Below, one piece after another: positions 8,356 to 15,930 of a DNA stretch of 64,000 nt. The first letter of the stretch is position 1; the number at the start of each line of letters is the position of its first letter. Source of the stretch: Kitasatospora sp. NBC_01250 (GTDB taxonomy: Bacteria; Actinomycetota; Actinomycetes; Streptomycetales; Streptomycetaceae). The stretch spans positions 4,898,001 to 4,962,000 of the forward strand of contig NZ_CP108476.1 in NCBI RefSeq assembly GCF_036226465.1, given 5' to 3'. The notes beneath the pieces were generated by a model, which saw nothing but the letters and a program-made list of their open reading frames with translations, ran no database searches and was not told the DNA's origin. The position numbers and the translations under genes are program-made.

Positions 8356-8681
8356 ACGCGGCACACGCCGAACTCCGCTCCCTCGGCCGGCGGCTCGACC
8401 AGGCCGCCGCCCAAGGGGCCTCGATCAGCACCCTGGCCGACGTGCTCGCCTCGATGCGTGCACTCCATGAGTGCATCACCGAGCAGGTGGCCCGGGATCT
8501 CGGGCAGTTGGCCTCGGCGCTTCGCTCAGTCGCCGACGTACATCCAACCGATGAAGATCCAGAGCCCCGAGACCCCGAGCAGCACGGCACCTGCCAGCAG
8601 GGCGCCGAGGGCGGCCGCAGCGGCCCAGAGGGCCGTTCGCCCGAAGGGCAGCCACCAGCGAGGCGGGAGCGACAGGTGTGA
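8352..8681 (+). CDS. Small helical hypothetical protein, coupled to terpene-synthase-like gene
   Basis: 109 residues starting at an ATGA overlap with the preceding stop. The first 65 residues (L-G-R-R-L-D-Q-A-A-A ... L-A-D-V-L-A-S-M-R-A-L-H) read as amphipathic helices with ordinary high-GC codon choice. From about 8535 codon quality falls, the product becomes Pro/Gly/Glu-rich, and the DNA overlaps a minus-strand frame with better codon use (8526-8747). The N-terminal part is probably real; the tail may be read-on past a lost stop. Function unknown. Confidence 0.45.
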   Translation: MNAAHAELRSLGRRLDQAAAQGASISTLADVLASMRALHECITEQVARDLGQLASALRSVADVHPTDEDPEPRDPEQHGTCQQGAEGGRSGPEGRSPEGQPPARRERQV

Positions 8682-8747
8682 GGCTGCGGCCGTCGTGCGG
8701 GCTCGGCGGCTGACGGGGGTGCCCTGGCCCCAGGGGTGGTTCTCCAT
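8526..8747 (-). CDS. Small single-pass membrane protein
   Basis: 73 residues from an ATG at 8747. An N-terminal basic segment is followed at about 36-70 by a strongly hydrophobic stretch (A-L-W-A-A-A-A-A-L-G-A-L-L-A-G-A-V-L-L-G then I-F-I-G-W-M). About 85-90% of codons end in G or C, typical of a coding frame in this genome, which supports it over the plus-strand tail it overlaps by 156 bp. No relative recognised. The convergent overlap with 8352-8681 is unusual. Confidence 0.45.
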   Translation of the reverse strand: MENHPWGQGTPVSRRARTTAAASHLSLPPRWWLPFGRTALWAAAAALGALLAGAVLLGVSGLWIFIGWMYVGD

Positions 8748-8790
8748 GGGTCAAGGGTGATCGTGAATCGGGCGGCGGGCCTGAGTACTC

Positions 8791-9366
8791 CTACTCAACT
8801 CCGGGCGGCACCAGCGGTGTGATCACCGAGGGGCCGGTGAAGTCGGCGGCCAGCGCGTCCATCAGGACCTCGTCGCAGACCTCGCCGAGCCAGTAGCCGG
8901 CCTCGCGCAGGGTGCCAACCTGCCGGAACCCCGCCTTCTCGTAGGCGCGGACGGCGGCCCTGTTCGGGGCGAGGACCTTGAGCCAGACCATGCGCAGGTT
9001 GGTGATGTGGAACGCGTAGTCGAGAGTGAGGCGGGTGGCCTGGGTGCCGAGGCCGTGGCCGCGGGCTTCGGGGGCGAGCATGACCACGTACTCGGCGGTC
9101 CGCACGGCGTGGTCGGGCAGCAGGGTGGTGACTCCCACCGGGACGGGCTCACCCGTACCCAACCCGTAGACGGTGAACCGGAGGTTCCCGCCCCGGAGTT
9201 GGTGCGCCATCCCCTCGGTGCGCGCCTCCAGGGACTCCGGGCTCTGGCGGCCGTAGCCGACCAGCAGGGCCGGGTCCTGCTCCCAGCGCCAGTACGTCTC
9301 GACGAGGTCGGCACGGTAGGGGCCGAGCGCACAGGTCTCGGTGCTGATCCACAGGACGGTACTCAT
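8791..9366 (-). CDS. GNAT-family N-acetyltransferase (RimJ/RimL type)
   Basis: 191 residues. Transfers an acetyl group from acetyl-CoA to an amine; the substrate cannot be read from sequence. The acetyl-CoA loop is visible as R-G-H-G-L-G-T-Q-A-T (Q/R-x-x-G-x-G/A type), followed by L-T-L-D-Y-A-F and the C-terminal N-R-A-A-V-R-A-Y-E-K-A-G-F motif that typifies RimJ/RimL-like enzymes acting on proteins or small molecules. Start is the ATG at 9366. It stands alone, convergent with the small membrane protein gene and followed upstream by a secreted-protein gene on the same strand 70 bp away. Confidence 0.85.
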   Translation of the reverse strand: MSTVLWISTETCALGPYRADLVETYWRWEQDPALLVGYGRQSPESLEARTEGMAHQLRGGNLRFTVYGLGTGEPVPVGVTTLLPDHAVRTAEYVVMLAPEARGHGLGTQATRLTLDYAFHITNLRMVWLKVLAPNRAAVRAYEKAGFRQVGTLREAGYWLGEVCDEVLMDALAADFTGPSVITPLVPPGVE

Positions 9367-9436
9367 GGCGGGCTCCGGGGGTGTGGCGAGCCGCGACGTG
9401 GGGTGGTCGGGGCTCGCCGGGGTGGTGGTCAGGCGG

Positions 9437-9865
9437 TCACCAGCGGTCGATGCCCATCGCCTTCGCGGCGGAGTGGACGGCGTTGTAGTGCGGGATCGAC
9501 ATGTCGGACTTCTTGTCCTTGGCCGGCAGGCCCCGGTCGGCCTGGCGGAACTCGTCGCGGGCCGCGGTGAGCAGGTTCGTTCCGTAGTTGACCGGCACGT
9601 CGTCCTTGCCGTGGACGGGGTGCGACTTGGCTGCCGTCTGGCTTCCGGCGTTGGCCAGGATGCTCCGGGCCTGGTTGTAGTCGGCGGGCTTGATCGTCTT
9701 CGGGTTCCGGGTCTCTGCCGGGGCGCGGGTGCCGGCGGTGGCCGCCGGGGTCGAGCCGGCCACCGCGGCGTAGCCGGCCGCGGGTACGGCCGCCGAGAGG
9801 AGGGCGGCGCCGACCAGGGCGGCCAGTGCGGTCGTGATGCGTCGAGTGTTGATGTGAGTGTTCAT
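9437..9865 (-). CDS. Small secreted protein, unknown function
   Basis: 142 residues. The N-terminus (M-N-T-H-I-N-T-R-R-I then A-A-L-V-G-A-A-L-L-S-A-A-V-P-A-A-G-Y-A) is a Sec signal peptide with a likely cut after A-Y-A near residue 33. The mature part has a Pro/Thr/Ala stretch, then a polar domain with N-Y-G-T-N-L-L-T-A-A-R-D-E-F-R-Q-A-D and a final H-Y-N-A-V-H-S-A-A-K-A-M-G-I-D-R-W. No Cys residues and no lipobox, so it is probably released or loosely wall-bound. I do not recognise a family. Divergent from the kinase gene at 9971. Confidence 0.65.
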   Translation of the reverse strand: MNTHINTRRITTALAALVGAALLSAAVPAAGYAAVAGSTPAATAGTRAPAETRNPKTIKPADYNQARSILANAGSQTAAKSHPVHGKDDVPVNYGTNLLTAARDEFRQADRGLPAKDKKSDMSIPHYNAVHSAAKAMGIDRW

Positions 9866-9970
9866 GATCTGCTTAACGGCACCGGGAGGGGCGAGTCACG
9901 CTCTGTGGTGGCCCGTGGTGACGCTGAGTTCCTCCCGTCGCTTCCGCTGCCCACCGCCTACGCTCGAAGC

Positions 9971-11764
9971 ATGCCGAGCACCCCCGAGCCCGACGCCACC
10001 GCCGTCCCCGTCACCGAAGCGACCCCCCATCGCGTGCCCGAGATCTCCTCGCTCGGGCTGGACGAGCTGGTGACCGAGGTGGCCGAGCGGTTGCAGGTGG
10101 CCGCGGACCGGATGCAGCGGTTGCTGGAGGCGGTGGTCTCGGTCGGGGCGGGGCTGGACCTGCACGCCACGCTGGAGCGGATCGCGGCGGGGGCGGCCGA
10201 GCTGGTGGACGCGCGGTACGCGGCGCTCGGGGTGGTCTCGCCGTTCGGGCAGGGGCTGAGCGACTTCATCCACGTGGGCATCGACGACGCGACGGCCGCC
10301 GGGATCGGTGATCTGCCGCAGGGGCGGGGGATCCTCGGGGTGCTGATCGACCATCCTGAGCCGCTGCTGCTCGACGATCTGAGCCGGGACCCGCGGTCGG
10401 CCGGGTTCCCGCCGCAGCATCCGCCGATGAGCTCCTTCCTCGGGGAGCCGATCCGGGTGCGCGGGGAGGTGTTCGGCAACCTCTATCTGACCGAGAAGCG
10501 CGGCGGCGGCGGGTTCACGCCCGAGGACGCCCAGGTGGTGCACGCGCTGGCGGTGGCCGCCGGGGTGGCGATCGAGAACGCCCGGCTGTACGAGGCGGGC
10601 CGGCGCCGGGAGCGGTGGATCGCGGGGGCCGCCGCCGTGACCACCGCACTGCTCTCCACCGACGAGGCGCACTCGGCGCTGTCGGTGGCGGCCGAGCAGG
10701 TGCGGGAGCTGGCCGACGCCGAGCTCGGGATGATCATGCTGCCGACCAGTGACGGCAGCATGCGGGTCTCGCACGCCTCCGGTGCGGACGCGGAGTACGT
10801 GGTCGGCGAGCTGGTGCCGGGGTCGGGGTACGCGGCCAGGCTGCGCGACGGGGAGAGCATCTTCATCGACGACATGTCCAAGGACCCGAAGCTGGTGATG
10901 CGCCTGGCCCGCAGCTACGGCCCCTCGATGGCGCTGCCGATGGTCGCGGCAGGCCGGGTGCTGGGCGGGCTGGTGGTCTGGCGCGGGCACGGGGCGCGGC
11001 CGTTCAGCCAGAGCGAGAAGGAGCTGGCGGCCACCTTCGCCTCCCAGGCCGCGCTGGCCCTGCGGCTGGCCGAGGGGCAGCGGGACCAGCAGCGGCTGGC
11101 GGTCTTCCAGGACCGTGACCGGATCGCCCGGGACCTGCACGACCTGGTGATCCAGCGGCTCTTCGCCACCGGCATGATGCTGGAGAGCGCGGCCCGCAAG
11201 GCGCAGGTACCCGAGGAGGTGGACCGGCTCGGACACGCGGTGGACGAGCTGGACGCCACCATCCAGGAGGTCCGCACCACCATCTACGCCCTCCAGCACG
11301 ACGACCACGGCGACGAGCCGGACACCCTGCGCACCCGGGTGCTGCGCGAGGGCAGCCAGGCGGCGGCTGCGCTCGGCTTCAAGCCGTCGATCACCTTCAT
11401 GGGGCCGGTGGAGAACCTGGTCGGCGATGCGACGGCCCGTCAACTCCTCGCCGCGCTGAGGGAGATGCTCTCCAATACGGCACGTCATGCGCGCGCCTCG
11501 CGGGTCGGGGTCGAACTGGACGCCACCGTCCACCTGGACGACCAGGGCCACCCCGTCTCCGGTGATCCCGAGGTCCCGGACCGCGCGGGCCGTCCGGGCG
11601 TGCTGCTGACCGTCACCGACGACGGCGTCGGCATCCCGGCGGGCGGGCGGCGCAGCGGGCTGGCCAATCTGCGCCGCCGCGCCGAGCACCTGGGCGGCGA
11701 CGCCTGGCACGAGCCGGGCCCGAACCGCCGTGGTACCCGGGCGCGTTGGTCGGCACGGCTGTGA
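9971..11764 (+). CDS. DevS/DosS-like sensor histidine kinase with two GAF domains
   Basis: 597 residues from the ATG at 9971. First GAF about 60-210 (A-G-L-D-L-H-A-T-L-E-R-I ... L-V-D-A-R-Y-A-A-L), second GAF about 225-375, then a HisKA_3 helix with R-D-R-I-A-R-D-L-H-D-L-V-I-Q-R-L-F and phospho-acceptor His390, and a HATPase_c domain to the end (N-T-A-R-H-A-R-A-S, D-D-G-V-G-I). In the first GAF the segment G-F-P-P-Q-H-P-P-M aligns with the mycobacterial DosS segment that holds the proximal haem ligand, so His150 could bind haem and sense O2, NO or redox state. No response regulator gene is adjacent, so its partner is encoded elsewhere. Cytoplasmic; no membrane segment seen. Confidence 0.88.
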   Translation: MPSTPEPDATAVPVTEATPHRVPEISSLGLDELVTEVAERLQVAADRMQRLLEAVVSVGAGLDLHATLERIAAGAAELVDARYAALGVVSPFGQGLSDFIHVGIDDATAAGIGDLPQGRGILGVLIDHPEPLLLDDLSRDPRSAGFPPQHPPMSSFLGEPIRVRGEVFGNLYLTEKRGGGGFTPEDAQVVHALAVAAGVAIENARLYEAGRRRERWIAGAAAVTTALLSTDEAHSALSVAAEQVRELADAELGMIMLPTSDGSMRVSHASGADAEYVVGELVPGSGYAARLRDGESIFIDDMSKDPKLVMRLARSYGPSMALPMVAAGRVLGGLVVWRGHGARPFSQSEKELAATFASQAALALRLAEGQRDQQRLAVFQDRDRIARDLHDLVIQRLFATGMMLESAARKAQVPEEVDRLGHAVDELDATIQEVRTTIYALQHDDHGDEPDTLRTRVLREGSQAAAALGFKPSITFMGPVENLVGDATARQLLAALREMLSNTARHARASRVGVELDATVHLDDQGHPVSGDPEVPDRAGRPGVLLTVTDDGVGIPAGGRRSGLANLRRRAEHLGGDAWHEPGPNRRGTRARWSARL

Positions 11765-11784
11765 GGCGCGGGCCCGGGTCGGCT

Positions 11785-11821
11785 TAGGGACCGTCCGGCA
11801 AGATCCGCCGGACAGTCCCTA
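11785..11821. terminator. Bidirectional terminator hairpin
   Basis: Stem 11785-11799 and 11807-11821 pair over 15 bp with one mismatch around a 7-nt loop. It lies 20 bp after the kinase stop and 15 bp before the end of the convergent gene, so it can serve both. Confidence 0.8.
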
Positions 11822-11835
11822 GGGTCTTCCGGCTC

Positions 11836-12387
11836 CTACGCCCAGGCGAACGGGGCGAGCTGCTCGTCCAGTTCGGCGTCGGTGAGGCGGTTGGCGAGGG
11901 TGGAGAGGGTGTAGGTGCCGATGCCGAGCACCACCTCCAGGGCGTTGCGCGGGGTGTAGCCGTGGGAGAGGAAGGCGTCCAGCGCTTCGGGGGATGCGGC
12001 GCCCGAGGTGGCCAGGAGCTCCAGGGTGAAGAGCCGGACCGCCTCCAGTCGGGGCTCGTCCAGCGCGGCGCCCGCGCGCAGGGCGGTGATCAGCGACTGG
12101 TCGGCGCCCATGCCGGTCAGCCGGCCGGTGTGCATGGCGACGCAGACGTGGCAGGCGTTGCGGGTGGCGATGGTCAGGACGAGCACCTCGCGGGCGAGTG
12201 CGTCCAGGGTGCTGCTCTCGAAGCGCTTGTTGAGCTCCAGGAAGCCGGAGAGCAGCTCCGGGGACTCGGCCATCGTGCGCACCGGGGTGGGCAGGTAGCC
12301 GAGGTGGCTGGCGGTCGCGGCCATGGCGGGCCGGGCGGCGGCCGGGGCGGTCTCGGGGGTGTGGGTGGGGAAGTGCTCGCAGGACAT
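11836..12387 (-). CDS. Carboxymuconolactone decarboxylase/AhpD-like protein
   Basis: 183 residues, ATG at 12387. The core R-N-A-C-H-V-C-V-A-M-H-T carries the C-x-x-C-x-x-x-H motif of AhpD-type peroxidases, which reduce peroxides through the cysteine pair, preceded by L-A-R-E-V-L-V-L-T-I-A-T. The N-terminal P-E-L-L-S-G-F-L-E-L-N-K-R-F-E segment is also usual. Divergent from a MarR-type regulator with a shared operator between them, so it is probably induced by oxidants or electrophiles that disable that repressor. Cytoplasmic. Confidence 0.85.
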   Translation of the reverse strand: MSCEHFPTHTPETAPAAARPAMAATASHLGYLPTPVRTMAESPELLSGFLELNKRFESSTLDALAREVLVLTIATRNACHVCVAMHTGRLTGMGADQSLITALRAGAALDEPRLEAVRLFTLELLATSGAASPEALDAFLSHGYTPRNALEVVLGIGTYTLSTLANRLTDAELDEQLAPFAWA

Positions 12388-12419
12388 GATGGATCGGTCT
12401 CCTCGTGCGTCGTAAAATG

Positions 12420-12456
12420 GACAACGTGGTTGACTAAAAACGTAAACCAGGTTGTC
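12420..12456. promoter_or_regulatory. MarR-type operator between divergent genes
   Basis: GACAACGTGGTT (12420-12431) and AACCAGGTTGTC (12445-12456) are inverted copies matching at 11 of 12 positions, separated by a 13-bp AT-rich spacer. They fill the gap between the AhpD-like gene (start 12387) and the MarR gene (start 12485), the classic site for autoregulation and repression of the divergent target. Confidence 0.7.
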
Positions 12457-12484
12457 TATCTTGGCAAGGACGGAGCGAGAAGCG

Positions 12485-13027
12485 ATGGCTGAGCACCTGA
12501 ACGGCGGGGCGGACGGCGGCGCGGGCGACGGGACGGGCGACCGGACGAACGACGGCGCGGGCGACCGGGCGGGGTACGGCTTCGAGCTGCCGCTGCTGCT
12601 CTTCGCCGGCTTCCGCTCGATCATCGACGAGCTGCACACCGAACTGGCCCGCCAGGGCCACCCGCAGGTGCGCCCGGCGCACGGCTTCGCGCTCCAGGCC
12701 ATCGGCGTGCGGGGCGCGAGCGCGAGCGAGGTGGGCCGGCGGCTGGGCGTCACCAAGCAGGCGGCCGGCAAGACCATCGACCGGCTGGAGGCGCTCGGCT
12801 ACGCGGAGCGCGTGGACGACCCGGCCGACGCCCGGCGCAAGCTGGTCCGGCTCACCCCGGGCGGGCTGGACGTGCTGGCCCGCTCGGCCGCCGTCTTCGA
12901 GCAGCTGCGGGGCCGCTGGGCGGCTGAGCTGGGCGAGGGCCGGGTGCGCGCCCTGGAGCAGGACCTGCGGACCATGGCGTCGCCGGAGTTCTTCCGGCTG
13001 GACGTGGCGGGCTGGTTCGGCTCCTGA
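12485..13027 (+). CDS. MarR-family transcriptional regulator
   Basis: 180 residues. After a Gly/Asp-rich leader (about 1-30) comes a helical dimer segment, then the winged helix about 75-140: A-S-A-S-E-V-G-R-R-L-G-V-T-K-Q-A-A-G-K-T-I-D-R-L-E-A-L-G and wing D-D-P-A-D-A-R-R-K-L-V-R-L-T, the MarR wing signature. No Cys residue is present in the DNA-binding half, so direct thiol sensing is not obvious. The ATG at 12485 is taken with GGAG upstream; an in-frame TTG at 12452 would start inside the operator and is less likely. It probably represses itself and the AhpD-like gene. Confidence 0.85.
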   Translation: MAEHLNGGADGGAGDGTGDRTNDGAGDRAGYGFELPLLLFAGFRSIIDELHTELARQGHPQVRPAHGFALQAIGVRGASASEVGRRLGVTKQAAGKTIDRLEALGYAERVDDPADARRKLVRLTPGGLDVLARSAAVFEQLRGRWAAELGEGRVRALEQDLRTMASPEFFRLDVAGWFGS

Positions 13028-13065
13028 TCCAGGACGTCAGCCGGTGAGCAGCGGCTGCCGGTCGA

Positions 13066-13097
13066 CCGGTCAGCCGGTCAGCCGGTCAGCCGGTCAG
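13066..13097. repeat. Tandem repeat, 4 perfect copies of CCGGTCAG
   Basis: Four exact 8-bp units run from 13066 to 13097. They overlap the last codons of the DUF1648 gene (stop at 13086-13088) and the short gap after the MarR gene. Slippage-prone; may alter the C-terminus of the DUF1648 protein between strains. Confidence 0.8.
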
Positions 13098-14216
13098 CAG
13101 CGGCAGCCCGACCGCGAGCGCGATGGTCAGCGCGAGGAAGAGGATCCCGTACGGGCTGCCCAGGTTGATCGTCCAGCCGATGCCGAAGCGCCTGGGCACG
13201 AAGGCGGCGGAGTCGGCGCGGTTGACGTAGCACAGGCCGCCGAGGCGCCAGTACCGGTCGTCGTCCCGGTGCACCACCGCCGGCCTGCCGCTGCGGGCCT
13301 CGGCCCCGGTGACGTCGGCGACTCCCGCGGCCTCCCTCGCCGGGCTCCGGCTGCCTTGCTGGCCGCTGCTGATCGCCACCACCAGCACCACGGCCAGCCC
13401 GAGGGCCGTCGGCAGCAGCAGGGCGAGGGGCGACAGGGTGCGGGCGCCGTCCCAGATCCGCCAGGCCGCCACGGTGATGCTCAGGTCGGCGCCGAAGGTC
13501 AGCACCATCAGGCTGCGCGCCATCCGGGCCAGGAAGCGCCGGTGCTGCTCGGCGGTCACCTTCACCCGTGCCGGGTCCAGGTCGGGCCGGGCCCGGAAGA
13601 CGGCCCAGCCGACCAGCAGCATGACCAGCGTCAGCACCACCTGCGCGATGACCGGCGCGAAGGCGCTGCCCACCGACTTGGCCGCCAGACGGTCCGCCCG
13701 GCCGGGGCCGTTGAAGTGCATCGCCAGCTGGGCCGGCATCGACGGGTAGCGCAGCGCGCCGGCCACCGCGGTGCCGAGGGTCAGCAGCACGGCGGGCAGC
13801 GACCAGAGCCACGGGAAGCGCGCGGGGTCGGTGCGCAGCGAGGTGTCGGCGGCCACGCCCTCGTGCAGCCCGTCGAACCACCCCTCGCGCTGCTTGACCG
13901 CGGCGATCGCCCGGTGCGCGCGCAGGTAGCCGGCCAACTGGACGGCGAGCAGGGCGACCAGCGTCACCGGCAGGGCCGCGGCATCGCCGCCGGCCAGCCC
14001 CCAGGCGGTCCCGGCCGCCAGCACCGCGCCGCCCGCCAGGGCGATCCACCACCGGTAGGCCCGCAGCTGCTCACCGACCACGGGCGCATCGGCCCGCTCG
14101 TCCGGGACCCGTACGCCGAACGGCAGCGTCGCGAGCGCCAGCGAGGGCATCAGCCAGGCCGCGCCGAGCAGCAGCAGCCCGATGGCGGTCAGTAACAGGA
14201 CAACGGTGGTGCTCAT
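13086..14216 (-). CDS. DUF1648/DUF5808 membrane protein
   Basis: 376 residues with about seven hydrophobic segments starting right at the N-terminus (V-V-L-L-L-T-A-I-G-L-L-L-L-G). A central Y-P-S-M-P-A-Q-L-A-M-H-F-N-G-P-G-R-A-D-R segment is the DUF1648 signature, and the C-terminal Y-W-R-L-G-G-L-C-Y-V-N-R-A-D then F-G-I-G-W-T-I-N-L-G is the DUF5808 signature. Such proteins accompany YtrA-type GntR repressors, as here: its ATG overlaps the stop of the GntR gene by 4 bp. Role probably in envelope stress or antibiotic response, by analogy only. Confidence 0.85.
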   Translation of the reverse strand: MSTTVVLLLTAIGLLLLGAAWLMPSLALATLPFGVRVPDERADAPVVGEQLRAYRWWIALAGGAVLAAGTAWGLAGGDAAALPVTLVALLAVQLAGYLRAHRAIAAVKQREGWFDGLHEGVAADTSLRTDPARFPWLWSLPAVLLTLGTAVAGALRYPSMPAQLAMHFNGPGRADRLAAKSVGSAFAPVIAQVVLTLVMLLVGWAVFRARPDLDPARVKVTAEQHRRFLARMARSLMVLTFGADLSITVAAWRIWDGARTLSPLALLLPTALGLAVVLVVAISSGQQGSRSPAREAAGVADVTGAEARSGRPAVVHRDDDRYWRLGGLCYVNRADSAAFVPRRFGIGWTINLGSPYGILFLALTIALAVGLPLLTG

Positions 14217-14662
14217 GTCGAATCCCCCAACTCCGGTACAGGTGTGTCTGGTACGGCTGCGGACAGGACTGGCGGGACGGGCAGGCCGAAGCCGCGCAGC
14301 GTCGTCGCGCAGGCGGCCAGCGCGGCGGGGCCGTCCAGGCCCTGGGCCACCGCCTCGGCGAGCAGCGTGTGCAGCCGCAGCCGCCACTGCTCGGCGAACT
14401 CGGCGGACGGCGGGCCGGAGCCCGGGTCGCGCTGGACGACCGCGCCGGTCCTGCGGTTCAGGATCAGCAGGCCCTCCTGCCGCAGCAGGTCGTAGGCCTT
14501 GTTGACGGTGTGGAAGTTGATCCCCAGGTCGGCTGCGAGCTGGCGGGTGGCGGGCAGCGGGCTGCCCGCGACCAGGTCGCCGACGGCGATGGCCGCCACC
14601 ACCTGGTCCCGGATCTGCTGGTAGATCGGGACCTCGCCGGTGAGGTCGAGGGTGAGGATCAC
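14213..14662 (-). CDS. GntR-family regulator, YtrA type
   Basis: 149 residues. Residues 1-70 form the GntR winged helix (P-I-Y-Q-Q-I-R-D-Q-V ... G-S-P-L-P-A-T-R-Q-L-A-A-D-L-G-I-N-F-H-T-V-N-K-A-Y). The short C-terminal part (about 75 residues) lacks a large effector domain, as expected for the YtrA subfamily that controls neighbouring membrane proteins or ABC transporters. First gene of a two-gene operon with the DUF1648 protein (4-bp overlap). Probably autoregulatory. Confidence 0.88.
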   Translation of the reverse strand: MILTLDLTGEVPIYQQIRDQVVAAIAVGDLVAGSPLPATRQLAADLGINFHTVNKAYDLLRQEGLLILNRRTGAVVQRDPGSGPPSAEFAEQWRLRLHTLLAEAVAQGLDGPAALAACATTLRGFGLPVPPVLSAAVPDTPVPELGDST

Positions 14663-14756
14663 GGTGGCCCCCGCTCTTGTCTGTCTGCTCTATTACTTAT
14701 AGAACAATGGAGGGTTCGACGGCAATGGCCGGTGGTCTCCGGACCGGCCCCATTCC

Positions 14757-15836
14757 CTAGGGCAGGTAACGGGCGGCGAGCGCGGCCACCTCGGCGGCCA
14801 GCGCCGCCCGCAGCTCCGGCGGGCCCACCACCTCGGCCTCCGAGCCGAAGTGGAGCAGGTCGCCGACCGCGACGGCCGGCGACTCCACCGGGAGGGTGAG
14901 CCGGATCCAGCCGTCCGGTCCGGGCGCCTGCGCCCGAGCCAGCGCTCGTGCGCCGACGGCACCGAAGCGGGCCGGCAGCAACTGCGCTGCGCGCGGGGAG
15001 AGTCGCAGCTCGGCGGTCCCCTGGTGGAGCATGGCGGTCAGCCGGTCGGCGGCGGCCGTCCAGTAGGCGGCCAGCTCGAAGTCCGCCGGGCGCTCGAAGC
15101 TCCGGCCGGTCTGCTCCACGGCCAGGAAGCGCGACACCCGGTAGGTCCGCGGGCCGCGCCGCTCGCCGCCGTCCGCCGCCCCGACCCCGTCCGCCTCGTT
15201 CGTCCCCGCCTCCGACCCCTCCGCCCCCTCCGGCCCCGCCCCCTCTGCTACCGCCTCCGGCTGCGGCTGCGGCTCCGCGAGTGCGACCAGGTACCAGATC
15301 CCGCTCTTGAGCACGAGCCCCAGCGCCCGCAGCTCGCGCCGCACCTCCCCGCCCCAGCGCCGGTAGTGGCAGCGCACCACCTGTTGCTCCCAGACCGCCC
15401 GGGCGAGATCCCCCAGCCACGGCACCTGCTCGGCTTCGCGGAACCACGCCGGGGCGTCCAGGTGGAACCGGTCCTGGATCCGCCGGGCCCGGGCCGCCGC
15501 CTGCTCCGGCAGCGCCGCCTGGAGCTTGAGCTGGGCGGCGGTGAGCGCGGCCCCGAGCCCCAGGTCGCGGGCCGGTCCGGGGGCGCCGGCCAGGAAGAGC
15601 GAGCCGGCCTCGGCGTCGGTCAGCCCGGTCAACCGGGTGCGGTAGCCCTCCAGCAGGCGGTAGCCGCCGGCCGGGCCGCGCTCGGTGACCACCGGGACGC
15701 CGGCTGCGCCGAGCGCCTCGACATCGCGGTAGACGGTCCGGACCGACACCTCCAGCTCGGCGGCCAGCGTCGCGGCGGTCAGCCGGCCGCGGTTCTGCAG
15801 CAGGAGCAGCAGGGCGAGAAGGCGGTCGGCGCGCAT
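14757..15836 (-). CDS. WYL-domain transcriptional regulator (YafY type)
   Basis: 359 residues from the ATG at 15836. An N-terminal winged helix (A-D-R-L-L-A-L-L-L-L-L-Q-N-R-G-R-L-T-A ... S-V-R-T-V-Y-R-D-V-E-A-L) is followed by the WYL domain: C-H-Y-R-R-W ... R-A-L-G-L-V-L-K-S-G-I-W-Y-L-V-A, with W-Y-L at the expected place. A low-complexity Glu/Ala/Gly insert of about 45 residues interrupts the WYL domain (about 210-255), and a C-terminal extension domain follows. Divergent from a DUF3224 gene across a perfect operator-like repeat, so it probably controls that gene and itself. Confidence 0.88.
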   Translation of the reverse strand: MRADRLLALLLLLQNRGRLTAATLAAELEVSVRTVYRDVEALGAAGVPVVTERGPAGGYRLLEGYRTRLTGLTDAEAGSLFLAGAPGPARDLGLGAALTAAQLKLQAALPEQAAARARRIQDRFHLDAPAWFREAEQVPWLGDLARAVWEQQVVRCHYRRWGGEVRRELRALGLVLKSGIWYLVALAEPQPQPEAVAEGAGPEGAEGSEAGTNEADGVGAADGGERRGPRTYRVSRFLAVEQTGRSFERPADFELAAYWTAAADRLTAMLHQGTAELRLSPRAAQLLPARFGAVGARALARAQAPGPDGWIRLTLPVESPAVAVGDLLHFGSEAEVVGPPELRAALAAEVAALAARYLP

Positions 15837-15858
15837 CCGGCCATCCTGCCGGAACCGG

Positions 15859-15893
15859 CGGGGATACCTGACAGAAGGTGGCAGGTATCCCCG
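15859..15893. promoter_or_regulatory. Perfect inverted repeat, probable WYL-regulator operator
   Basis: CGGGGATACCTG (15859-15870) and CAGGTATCCCCG (15882-15893) are a perfect 12-bp inverted pair with an 11-bp spacer, so centres are 23 bp apart, about two helix turns. It sits 22 bp upstream of the WYL gene start and 37 bp before the DUF3224 start. Confidence 0.65.
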
Positions 15894-15930
15894 CCAGGGT
15901 GGTGCGGGCAACCCCACCGAGAGGACCGTC

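Noticed and set aside
13066..13097. CRISPR-like repeat
   Set aside because: Units of 8 bp without spacers; a simple tandem repeat.
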